From positions 62,001-126,000 of the forward strand of contig NZ_ARYM01000009.1 of NCBI RefSeq assembly GCF_000685315.1: 64,000 nt of DNA, read 5' to 3'. The position numbers and the translations under genes are program-made. A model generated the notes under the pieces. That model saw nothing but the letters and a program-made list of their open reading frames with translations. It ran no database searches and was not told where the DNA came from. Within the stretch, counting starts at the first letter, position 1; the number at the start of each line of letters is the position of its first letter. The stretch comes from Hyphomonas polymorpha PS728 (GTDB lineage: Bacteria; Pseudomonadota; Alphaproteobacteria; Caulobacterales; Hyphomonadaceae). Below are positions 53,251-61,016 of this stretch, one piece after another.

Positions 53251-55142
53251 GCCTTGCCCCTCCGCCGCTTGGTCTGCCGCCGCCAGACGAGAATGCCGGC
53301 CAGCGTTACCAGCAGCGGCCCGCCCCAGATATTGATGGCCTTGAGCGTTGATTCCAGCTGGTCGATGTCGCGGCGATAATCCCGTTCAATATCGCGCAGG
53401 CTTGCCCGGATGGAGAGGATATCCTCGCGCAGGGTGGCCAGCTCGCGGCGTTCGTCCTCGGTCAGCTCCGCTTCCGGATCGCCCGCAAAGAAGCCGTCTC
53501 CGGAGGCAGCGGACTGAAGCTCCGCCAGGCGTGCCTGCGCCGTGGAGAGGCGCGATTCCAGGGCAGACTGCTGGCGGAAATATTGCGCTTCGGCAGCGTC
53601 CCGCATCGTATCTATACGGTCCATCGGCCGCAGGCTCGCTGCGCGGGACCGCAGCCGGGAAAGCTCGCCCCGCCCAGCCAGCGCGTCGAGCGCATTGAGC
53701 AGCAGGGCGCCATTGTCCGCCACCACCATGCCACTGCCCGGCACAACATAGAAATCATCTGCCAGGAAATCCGCGTCGGCGATCAGCACCATCTCGGCCG
53801 GCGTCTGGCTGGCGGCGATGTGGGGCGGCAGGTTTGCCGCCTCGGCGCGGGCGGCTTCCGCCTCGGCCGGGTCAGCAGGCTGATCCATCGGCGGCGGGCC
53901 ATCGGGAAAGGCAGTGGAGAGGTTTCCCGAAAGGCGCGCGGCAATCACCAGCGGCGCGGGCTCGGTCATATAGCTCTGCAACACTTCGTTCGGGCCCATA
54001 TCGCGCGCCGCGCGGGCGGGATCGATATAGGAAGGGCTGGGCCCCGTAGTGATCAGCGGCGCGAAGGTCTCGCCTGCCGGCAAGTCATTCACGATCAACG
54101 CGCCGGGGGCGCCGAAATTGATCACGCGCATCAGGTCTGCCGTGATCGGATCTTCCCGGCTCATCGTTTCAGCTGGCACGCCCACGAACAGGGGGTGGGC
54201 CATCTCCTCGATACGCCCGCCGAAGGAGTCCACCGGTACGGTCAGCGCATTGGCCGCATCGGCCACCGCTTGCGGCGCCAGTTCCACGCCCCAGGCCGCC
54301 CCCAGCCGCCCGAGGCCGGAGCGGGCGAGGGAGTCTGTCGCCGAAAACATGGCTCCGGAAAGCGCCGTCTTGGCGGCGGGATCCACCACGAAAATGGCGC
54401 GCCCGTTGCGCAGCACGAACTGGTCGATCAGCCATTCCTGCCGGACCGTCAGCGGCCCCGGATGGGCCACCAGCAGCACGTCCATCTCCGGCAGGGAGTG
54501 GAAATCCTCCGGGATCTGCTCCACCGTGAAGCTGCGCCCGATATCCTGTAACACCACATAGCCGCTTTCAGCGTTCAGCGCGCGCATGCCAGGCAGCGAG
54601 CTGAGGATGCCGACTTTCGGCGGCGTGGGATTGTCCAGCCGGGCAATCATCCGGGTAAGGTCATATTCCAGCGTCGTCTCGCGCTCGGGCGCGAGGAAAG
54701 GGATGAGGCGCAGGTCGTCGATCGTGTTGCGGCCTATGATGCCGAAATAGAGCGGATCGCTCCCCGCGGCAGGAATGGCGCTGATGCCGGCGGCGAGGGC
54801 TTCATCCTCGGCCTCGGAGAAGGGTTTGGGGTCAATCTCCCGCACGCGGACATTGCCGCCCGATTCGGCGGCGTAGGTTGCCAGCAGCTCGCGTACACGG
54901 GCCGCATGGGCCTGGATCGCCGGATAATCCTGCCCCACGCGGCGGGAATAGACGTAAGTAAGCTCCACCGGCTCGGCCAGATCGCGCAGCGTCACCCGCG
55001 TGGCATCCGACAGCGTGTAGAGCTTGCCTTCGGTAAAATCGAGGCGCGCGCCGGCCAGCAGCTTCTGCGCGGCAATGTTCCCCGCCAGCAGGATCACGCC
55101 TGCCAGCAGCGTCATGACCAGAATATAGCGCCGCGCCTGCAT
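53247..55142 (-). CDS. GldG-like ABC transporter auxiliary protein
   Basis: 631 residues. An N-terminal transmembrane helix is followed by the ABC-auxiliary (GldG) domain: LDFTEGKLYTLSDATRVTLR near residue 33, VDPAAKT near residue 250. Near the C-terminus an alpha-helical coiled coil (about 530-595, EAQYFRQQSALESRLSTAQA) precedes a final transmembrane helix and a basic tail. In Bacteroidetes GldG works with GldA and GldF in gliding; here it marks an uncharacterised exporter. The ATG at 55142 is 2 bases after the permease stop. Confidence 0.88.
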   Translation of the reverse strand: MQARRYILVMTLLAGVILLAGNIAAQKLLAGARLDFTEGKLYTLSDATRVTLRDLAEPVELTYVYSRRVGQDYPAIQAHAARVRELLATYAAESGGNVRVREIDPKPFSEAEDEALAAGISAIPAAGSDPLYFGIIGRNTIDDLRLIPFLAPERETTLEYDLTRMIARLDNPTPPKVGILSSLPGMRALNAESGYVVLQDIGRSFTVEQIPEDFHSLPEMDVLLVAHPGPLTVRQEWLIDQFVLRNGRAIFVVDPAAKTALSGAMFSATDSLARSGLGRLGAAWGVELAPQAVADAANALTVPVDSFGGRIEEMAHPLFVGVPAETMSREDPITADLMRVINFGAPGALIVNDLPAGETFAPLITTGPSPSYIDPARAARDMGPNEVLQSYMTEPAPLVIAARLSGNLSTAFPDGPPPMDQPADPAEAEAARAEAANLPPHIAASQTPAEMVLIADADFLADDFYVVPGSGMVVADNGALLLNALDALAGRGELSRLRSRAASLRPMDRIDTMRDAAEAQYFRQQSALESRLSTAQARLAELQSAASGDGFFAGDPEAELTEDERRELATLREDILSIRASLRDIERDYRRDIDQLESTLKAINIWGGPLLVTLAGILVWRRQTKRRRGKA

Positions 55143-55144
55143 AC

Positions 55145-55903
55145 CTAGCCAAGCCTCCGGCGCGACGCCCAGAGGCCGTTAAGGAAGGCAAAGGTGGCAG
55201 TAAAGCCCAGGAAATAGGCCACGACGCGCAGTTCCAGCACGCCGCGCTGGGCGCTTTCAAACTGGGTGATGAAGGAAAAGCGCGCGATGAGATCGGCAAA
55301 GCCGGTGCCGAATAGCGTTTGCACGGTTGAGAGCACCAGCGGCCAGCCCGCCGCCGTAAAGATGAAAGCGACGACCACGGAAATCACGAACGCCGTCACC
55401 TGGCTGCCCGTCAGCGCGGAGACCGCCGCGCCGATGGAAAGATACGCCCCAGCCATCAGGAAGCTGACGAAATAGGTGAGCGCGATGGCGGCATTGTCCG
55501 GATTGCCGAGATAGTTCACGGAGATCCACATCGGCAGGGTGAGCAAAAGGCCCGTGCCCGCCACCGTCCAGGCCGCGCAGAGTTTCCCCAGAACCAGCCC
55601 CGGCAGGCCGAGTGGCAGGGAGAGAAGCAGTTCATCCGTGCCCGCCGCGCGCTCATCGGCCCAGAGGCGCATGGCAAGGGCGGGCAGGAAGATCATGTAG
55701 AGCCAGGGGTGCCAGGCAAAGAAGGGCTGAAGATCGGCCACCCCGGAATCGAAGAAGCGCGCGGCTTCCCAGGTGAAAAGGCCCAGTGCCAGCAGGAACA
55801 CGGCGAGAAACACATAGGCCATGGGCGTTGCGAAATACGCATTCAGCTCACGGCGATATGTTGCGGTAAACCCGCTCATCTGTTGGCGGACGGCGCTGAT
55901 CAC
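55145..55903 (-). CDS. ABC-2-type permease (GldF-like)
   Basis: 252 residues with six transmembrane helices: FTATYRRELNAYFATPMAYVFLAVFLLALG at the start, WLYMIFLPALAMRLWADERAAGTDELLLSLPL near residue 68, and a last helix YFLGFTATFAFLNGLW. This is the GldF pattern. Partner of the ATPase upstream (overlap 4 bases) and the GldG-like protein downstream. Confidence 0.9.
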   Translation of the reverse strand: MISAVRQQMSGFTATYRRELNAYFATPMAYVFLAVFLLALGLFTWEAARFFDSGVADLQPFFAWHPWLYMIFLPALAMRLWADERAAGTDELLLSLPLGLPGLVLGKLCAAWTVAGTGLLLTLPMWISVNYLGNPDNAAIALTYFVSFLMAGAYLSIGAAVSALTGSQVTAFVISVVVAFIFTAAGWPLVLSTVQTLFGTGFADLIARFSFITQFESAQRGVLELRVVAYFLGFTATFAFLNGLWASRRRLG

Positions 55904-56631
55904 AGCGTTTCCTCCTCCACCTGATCGGTCAGGCGGGCAAAGGCGCTTTCCAGCGTGCCGTCATCGCTGCGCTTGGCCAGGCCTGCGGGCGTGTCATCGG
56001 CCACGATCCGCCCCCGGCTGACCAGCACCGCGCGGTGACACATCGCGGGCACTTCGGTCAGTGTGTGGGTGGAGATGATGATCGCCTTGGTGGGCGCCAT
56101 CCGGGCGATCAGCGCGCGCACGGCGCGTTTCTGGTTGGGGTCGAGGCCATCGGTCGGCTCGTCCAGCACCAGCACGGGCGGGTCGTGCAGAATGGCGCCT
56201 GCAAGGCCCACCCGGCGGCGATAGCCTTTGGAGAGCGCGCCGATCCGCTGGCCCAGAACGCCGGAAATCCGCGCATCGGCAATCGTGCGCTCAATGGCGT
56301 CCTTGCGCTGCGCTTTTGGGAGCTGCCGGGCGCTGGCGAGGAAAGCGAGAAACTCCGGCGGCGTCATGTCATTATAGAGCGGCGCGCCCTCGGGCAGGTA
56401 TCCGAGGGCGGCCTGCGCGGCGCGGCGCTCGGAAATGATGGATTTCCCGTCGATCAGCACATCGCCCACATCCGGCTCCAGCACCCCGGCAATCATCCGC
56501 ATCGTGGTGGATTTGCCCGCCCCGTTCGGCCCCAGAAAGCCCAGCACGGTGCCCTTCTCCACGGCAAAGGATATGCCGCGCACGGCCTGCTTGGTCCCAT
56601 AGGCTTTTTCGAGCGATCTGACGTCCAGCAT
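55900..56631 (-). CDS. ABC transporter ATPase (GldA/NatA-like)
   Basis: 243 residues: Walker A GFLGPNGAGKSTTMRMIAG near residue 31, a signature region LSKGYRRRVGLAGAILHDPPVLVLDEPTDGLDP near residue 132 where the ABC signature reads LSKGYRRR, and the switch His in IISTHTLTE near residue 185. First gene of the four-gene minus-strand exporter operon. Confidence 0.93.
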   Translation of the reverse strand: MLDVRSLEKAYGTKQAVRGISFAVEKGTVLGFLGPNGAGKSTTMRMIAGVLEPDVGDVLIDGKSIISERRAAQAALGYLPEGAPLYNDMTPPEFLAFLASARQLPKAQRKDAIERTIADARISGVLGQRIGALSKGYRRRVGLAGAILHDPPVLVLDEPTDGLDPNQKRAVRALIARMAPTKAIIISTHTLTEVPAMCHRAVLVSRGRIVADDTPAGLAKRSDDGTLESAFARLTDQVEEETL

Positions 56632-56728
56632 GAATGTCCCGCGCTTCAGCGTGCCCCCGTGATAGCGGGCGTCGCTCCAAGGTCAAAGCCGAACCCTCAG
56701 AGATTACGGGCGTTTCATGTCAGAAGGG

Positions 56729-57484
56729 TCAGGCAGAAAACCGCGCGACCTCTTCGATCACGCATTTGGCCGCCACCGCGACAATCTTTCCGCCATCTTC
56801 GACGCTCGATTGCGTGGGGTCCGAGCCGATCCGGCCATCGGGGAAGTCGCGGCGATACTGGATGGCGTCGCCAATCGTGCCCGAGGGCGCAATCTTCGGG
56901 CTCATCGCGGTCTTGCTGCGCTCGCGCTCGGGGTATCCCCAATAGGTGACGGAGACCTCAGACGGCGTGGCGTGGCTGCCATGACCCACGGGGTAAAGCT
57001 CGTTGCAGATGCCCATCACTTCCTTGAAGTCCCACCAGTCGCGGCGTTTCAGGCTGAGGCCGGGGCGGTTGGTCTCCCCGCGCGGGTCAAAGCTGCGGCG
57101 GGCATGGATTTCGGAGAAGGCCGCCTCGATGGTGGCAATGTTGCCGCCATGCCCGTTCAGCCAGTAGATCCGCTCAAAGCCATGCCGCATCAGGCTCTCG
57201 GTCCAATCCGTCATCACGGCGATCATGGTTGAAGGGCGCAGGGTGATCGTGCCGGTAAAGCCAAGGTGATGCTGCGCGCAGCCGACATTGAAGGTCGGCC
57301 CCACAAGAATATCGTCCGGCGCCAGGCTCTCGGCATGGTTGGCGATGATTTCCGGGCACAGAGCATCGGTGCCGATAAAGCCGTTGGGCCCATGCTGCTC
57401 GAACGAGCCGATGGGGATGACGATGGTTTTCGATTTCTTCAGCCAGGCTTCGATGTCGGGCCAGGTGGAAACGGGAAGGCGCAT
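56729..57484 (-). CDS. Creatininase-family amidohydrolase
   Basis: 251 residues: IPIGSFEQHGPNGFIGTDAL near residue 24 supplies Glu and His metal ligands, and GHGGN with downstream Glu (LNGHGGNIATIEAAF) lies near residue 113. Family members include creatininase and Fe(II)-dependent formamide hydrolases. It is 4 bases past the purK stop, so it is probably co-transcribed with purEK. The substrate is unknown. The ATG at 57484 is used; the longer frame overlaps purK. Confidence 0.85.
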   Translation of the reverse strand: MRLPVSTWPDIEAWLKKSKTIVIPIGSFEQHGPNGFIGTDALCPEIIANHAESLAPDDILVGPTFNVGCAQHHLGFTGTITLRPSTMIAVMTDWTESLMRHGFERIYWLNGHGGNIATIEAAFSEIHARRSFDPRGETNRPGLSLKRRDWWDFKEVMGICNELYPVGHGSHATPSEVSVTYWGYPERERSKTAMSPKIAPSGTIGDAIQYRRDFPDGRIGSDPTQSSVEDGGKIVAVAAKCVIEEVARFSA

Positions 57485-57488
57485 GAGA

Positions 57489-58568
57489 CTAGTCCTTTCG
57501 CGGGGCAAGCCGGCGGGTGATATGGCCCATCTTGCGTCCGGGCCGGGCCTCACGCTTGCCGTAGAGGGTCAGAATATCATTCTTTCCGAGCGTTTGCGGG
57601 TCCACAAGGCCTGCGTCCCCGATCAGGTTCAGCATTTCCGCATCAAACAGGCGCCTTGTATCGCCCAGCGGCCAGCCGGCCACGGCGCGGATATGCTGCT
57701 CGAACTGGCCAGTCTGGCAGGCTTCCGGCGTCCAGTGGCCGGAATTGTGCACGCGCGGGGCAAATTCGTTGGCCAGCAGCGTGCCATCCGGCAGCACAAA
57801 GAATTCCAGCGCCAGCACGCCCACATGGCCCAGCGCTTCGGCCAGATGCATCGCCTTGGCGCGCGCTTCGTCCTCCACAGACCGCGCGAGGCCAGAAGGT
57901 ACGGTGGAGCGGGAAAGGATGCCGTTCTCATGTTCATTGCGCGGCGGCGCCCAGCTCGTCGTCTCGCCGGTCAGGCTGCGCGCCACCAGCACGGAGATTT
58001 CACACTGGAAGGCAATGGCGCCTTCCAGAATCGCAGGCGCCCCGCCGATCTTCTGCCAGGCGGCGTCCGCTTCGGCAGCGTCATGTACCCACGCCTGCCC
58101 CTTGCCGTCATAGCCTTCGCGGCGCGTCTTCAGCACGCCTTTGCCGCCGAGCTCCGCCAGCGCGGCGGGAATGTCGCCCGCCGCATCAATCTGCCGGAAG
58201 GGCGCGGTCGGGATGCCATGCGCGTTGAGAAAGGTCTTCTCGGTGAGGCGATCCTGCGACACCGACAGCGATTTTGCCCCCGGCAGTACGCGCTTGCCCG
58301 CCCGCTCGATGATCTCGGCGCTCGCCACTGGCACATTCTCGAATTCCAGCGTGACGACATCACAGGCGGCGGCAAATTCGGTGAGCGCGTCGGCGTCATC
58401 CCAGTCTGCCTGCAAGGCGCCGGCCGCCACCCGGCCGGCCGGCGGGTCATCCTCGGGAGAATAGATCAGAACATCGAAACCGAGTTGCGCTGCGGCGCTC
58501 GCCATCATCCGGCCAAGCTGCCCGCCGCCCAATATCCCGATCGTCGCGCCGGGGCGAAGCGGGCTCAT
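57489..58568 (-). CDS. purK: N5-carboxyaminoimidazole ribonucleotide synthase
   Basis: PurK, an ATP-grasp ligase, makes N5-CAIR from AIR, bicarbonate and ATP in purine synthesis. 359 residues: [20 protein letters not shown] at the start, [12 protein letters not shown] near residue 146 and the ATP-grasp [26 protein letters not shown] near residue 245. Overlaps purE by 4 bases. Confidence 0.96.
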   Translation of the reverse strand: MSPLRPGATIGILGGGQLGRMMASAAAQLGFDVLIYSPEDDPPAGRVAAGALQADWDDADALTEFAAACDVVTLEFENVPVASAEIIERAGKRVLPGAKSLSVSQDRLTEKTFLNAHGIPTAPFRQIDAAGDIPAALAELGGKGVLKTRREGYDGKGQAWVHDAAEADAAWQKIGGAPAILEGAIAFQCEISVLVARSLTGETTSWAPPRNEHENGILSRSTVPSGLARSVEDEARAKAMHLAEALGHVGVLALEFFVLPDGTLLANEFAPRVHNSGHWTPEACQTGQFEQHIRAVAGWPLGDTRRLFDAEMLNLIGDAGLVDPQTLGKNDILTLYGKREARPGRKMGHITRRLAPRKD

Positions 58569-59059
58569 TCCTCGGGAACCTCTTTCACCGCTGCCGTCTG
58601 CGCCGCGCGGAAAGCGTCGAGCTTTGCCGCCACGCCCGTGTCTTCCAGAGCAATGATCGAGGCTGCGAGAATCCCGGCATTGGCCGCCCCGGCCTCGCCA
58701 ATCGCCAGCGTCCCCACCGGAACGCCCTTGGGCATTTGCACGATGGAAAGCAGGCTATCGAGACCTTTGAGGGCTTTGGATTGAACCGGCACGCCCAGCA
58801 CCGGCAGCGGCGTCATCGAGGCGGCCATGCCGGGCAGGTGGGCCGCCCCGCCTGCGCCGGCGATGATCACCTTCAGGCCGCGCTCTTTCGCCGTGGTGGC
58901 ATACTCGACCAGCCTCTGGGGGGTGCGGTGCGCCGAAACGATCTTCGCCTCGAAGGCGACGCCCATATCCTCGAGAATCTTCGCGGCCTCGCGCATCACT
59001 GGCCAGTCAGACTGGCTGCCCATGATGATGCCCACAACCGGGGAGCGCGCCTTGTCCAT
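58565..59059 (-). CDS. purE: N5-carboxyaminoimidazole ribonucleotide mutase
   Basis: PurE class I converts N5-CAIR to CAIR. 164 residues with [14 protein letters not shown] near residue 8, [10 protein letters not shown] near residue 41 and [15 protein letters not shown] near residue 70. The ATG at 59059 gives the canonical start; the frame extends 18 codons further upstream. First gene of purE-purK-creatininase. Confidence 0.96.
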   Translation of the reverse strand: MDKARSPVVGIIMGSQSDWPVMREAAKILEDMGVAFEAKIVSAHRTPQRLVEYATTAKERGLKVIIAGAGGAAHLPGMAASMTPLPVLGVPVQSKALKGLDSLLSIVQMPKGVPVGTLAIGEAGAANAGILAASIIALEDTGVAAKLDAFRAAQTAAVKEVPEE

Positions 59060-59192
59060 GCCTGCCTCGCCGCTGGAAAGCGCGCACCATAAGTATGCGC
59101 GGCCTCTGGTCAACCGGTCCTGTGAGGGGAAACCAGCGGCGGGGAATACAGATCTCCTCTACAAGCGCTGCGAACAGGGTTAGTGTTAACAG

Positions 59193-59879
59193 ATGCCGAC
59201 AGAGCTGCCCCCGCTGACTGATGCCGAAAAGCGTGCCCTGATCGATGCACTCGGGGTTGATCTGGCGCGGCTGGACCTGCGCGCCCGCGCCGCCATCGAG
59301 GCGCTTGCCGAAGAAGTGATCGCCCTGCGCGAAGAGGCCGATACGCTGCGGGCAAGCCTGGCCGACGCCGCCCTGCTGGCCGACAATGACGCGCTCTGCC
59401 CGGTCTTCAACCGCCGCGCCTTCGAGCGGGAAGTGCGCCGCGAAATCGCGCTTTCCGGCCGGTTCCAGACGCCGCTGACCCTGATTTTCATCGATCTGGA
59501 CAACTTCAAGACGGTTAACGATGTCTATGGCCATGCCGCTGGGGACAGCGTGCTTCTGAAAGTGTCTGACATTCTGCTGGCCCGCACACGGGAGACAGAC
59601 ATTGTCGGCCGCCTCGGCGGAGATGAGTTCGGCATCGTGCTGGCCCATGCCAGCCTTGAGGACAGCCGCCGCAAGGCCGCCCAGCTCGCCGGCGCAATCG
59701 ATGCGCTGGAAGTGCGGGGGGAGGAGGGCTCGTCTCTGCCTCCGGTCCAGATCGGAGCGTCCTGCGGCGCGGTCGAATGGAGCGCGGGCCAAAGCCCGGC
59801 GGCGCTCATTGCGCGAGCAGATCAGGCAATGTTTGCCGAAAAAGCGCGCCGGAAGGGCGAAGGGCGCACATTAAGGTGA
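59193..59879 (+). CDS. Diguanylate cyclase (GGDEF), soluble
   Basis: 228 residues. A helical N-terminus (about 10-60, likely coiled coil, no known sensor domain) leads into a GGDEF domain with an intact active site GGDEF at 142-146. An inhibitory I-site RETD lies at 133-136, exactly five residues before it. It should make cyclic di-GMP with product feedback. No membrane segment. The start of the domain reads DALCPVFNRRAF instead of the commoner DPLTGLPNRR. Confidence 0.92.
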   Translation: MPTELPPLTDAEKRALIDALGVDLARLDLRARAAIEALAEEVIALREEADTLRASLADAALLADNDALCPVFNRRAFEREVRREIALSGRFQTPLTLIFIDLDNFKTVNDVYGHAAGDSVLLKVSDILLARTRETDIVGRLGGDEFGIVLAHASLEDSRRKAAQLAGAIDALEVRGEEGSSLPPVQIGASCGAVEWSAGQSPAALIARADQAMFAEKARRKGEGRTLR

Positions 59880-59981
59880 AAATGCGGCAAGATACGTGGT
59901 TCTACCCATGACTCACCTACACGTGTGTGGCATTCTTGCATCACCGGTCAAACCGGACCGGAGACGTAAAGGAGACTGCCT

Positions 59982-60149
59982 ATGTCGCTCAACGGTCGCA
60001 TCAGTGAACTTGCTGCAAAGCACCGCAATCTGGACGAACAGATTTCCACCGAACAGAAACGCCCCTCTGCCGATGGCCTGGTCCTCAAGGATTTGAAGCG
60101 ACAGAAACTCAGGATTAAGGAGCAGCTGCGACACCTCAAAGTCAGCTAG
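59982..60149 (+). CDS. DUF465 (YdcH-like) small protein
   Basis: A 55-residue all-helical protein. The pattern ISELAAKHRNLDEQI ... LKDLKRQKLRIKEQL matches DUF465, where an antiparallel helical hairpin is expected. AAAGGAG lies 9 bases before the ATG. Function is unknown; homologues are abundant small cytosolic proteins. Followed by the perfect hairpin at 60163-60205. Confidence 0.88.
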   Translation: MSLNGRISELAAKHRNLDEQISTEQKRPSADGLVLKDLKRQKLRIKEQLRHLKVS

Positions 60150-60162
60150 CCCTATCCCGGCA

Positions 60163-60205
60163 GTCCCGTTCCTGGGGGGCCGCAGGGCCTCAAAAGGAAC
60201 GGGAC
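60163..60205. other. 11-base-pair inverted repeat after the DUF465 gene
   Basis: GTCCCGTTCCT (60163-60173) and AGGAACGGGAC (60195-60205) are exact complements with a 21-base GC-rich spacer. It begins 14 bases past the DUF465 stop. There is no T-run after either arm, so a Rho-independent terminator of the usual type is not supported. It could stabilise the small gene's mRNA. Confidence 0.6.
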
Positions 60206-60255
60206 ACATGCCCTCCACCCAATCCAGCCTTTCTATCCCCATGGCCGCCTGAACC

Positions 60256-61014
60256 ATGGCTCAGCCTGTAACCCTTGTTCTTGGCCTTGGCCGTGAAACC
60301 GGAGAGGCAATCGCCCGCCGCTTCGAAGATGAAGGCCACCGGGTTCTGGTCGCAGATCCGTCACTGGAGCGGATCGAGGCCGCCCGCGACACGCTCGATG
60401 AAGCGATCGAGTTCTATCATGGCGATCTGTCGACCAAGCTCGGCCTGCGCAACGCCGTCACCGCCGCAATCGAGGCGTTCGGCCGGATAGATCATGCCGT
60501 CATCGTGCCCCCCTATGAAGACCCCGACACGTTGCTCGATCTTGCCCAGGAGAAGTTCGAAAAAGCGCTCGGCAGGTCCGCCCGTGGCGCGGCGCTGGCC
60601 CTGCGGGTCGTGGCAGAGCGCCTGCTGGAACAGGAAGATCTCCCTGAAACCGGGGTCGAGCGCAAACGCCAGAAGGGCTCGGTCACCTTCGTTCTGCGCT
60701 ATGCCGCGCAGGCCTCCATGCCGGGCCGTTTCACCGATACGGTCGCCCAGGCTGCCGTGCAGGGCGTCATGCGGGCCGGCGCGCTGGAGCTTGCCGAACA
60801 TGCCATCCGCGTGAATGCGATTGTGTCCCTCCGCCCCAGCGAGGAGCGGGCAACGCCCTGGTCGCTCGGGCGTGTGCCGCTTGGCCGCGCGGTGCTCGCC
60901 GATGAGATCGCCGGCGCGGCCTTTTTCCTCGCCTCGCGGGACGCGGCCTTCATGACCGGGCAAAGCCTGATCATGGATGGCGGCCGCGCCACGCTTTCGG
61001 GCGTGCTGGACTAG
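60256..61014 (+). CDS. SDR-family protein lacking the catalytic residues
   Basis: 252 residues with a Rossmann/SDR outline: nucleotide-binding LVLGLGRETGEAIARRFEDEGH at the N-terminus, the AFGRIDHAVIV strand near residue 74, and a C-terminal FFLASRDAAFMTGQSLIMDGG. In the position of the catalytic YxxxK it reads DTVAQ (161-165), the conserved Ser strand reads FVLRY, and NNAG is replaced by IVPP. It is therefore likely to bind a nucleotide without acting as a normal dehydrogenase. The end resembles enoyl-ACP reductase-like SDRs. Confidence 0.75.
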   Translation: MAQPVTLVLGLGRETGEAIARRFEDEGHRVLVADPSLERIEAARDTLDEAIEFYHGDLSTKLGLRNAVTAAIEAFGRIDHAVIVPPYEDPDTLLDLAQEKFEKALGRSARGAALALRVVAERLLEQEDLPETGVERKRQKGSVTFVLRYAAQASMPGRFTDTVAQAAVQGVMRAGALELAEHAIRVNAIVSLRPSEERATPWSLGRVPLGRAVLADEIAGAAFFLASRDAAFMTGQSLIMDGGRATLSGVLD

Positions 61015-61016
61015 CG

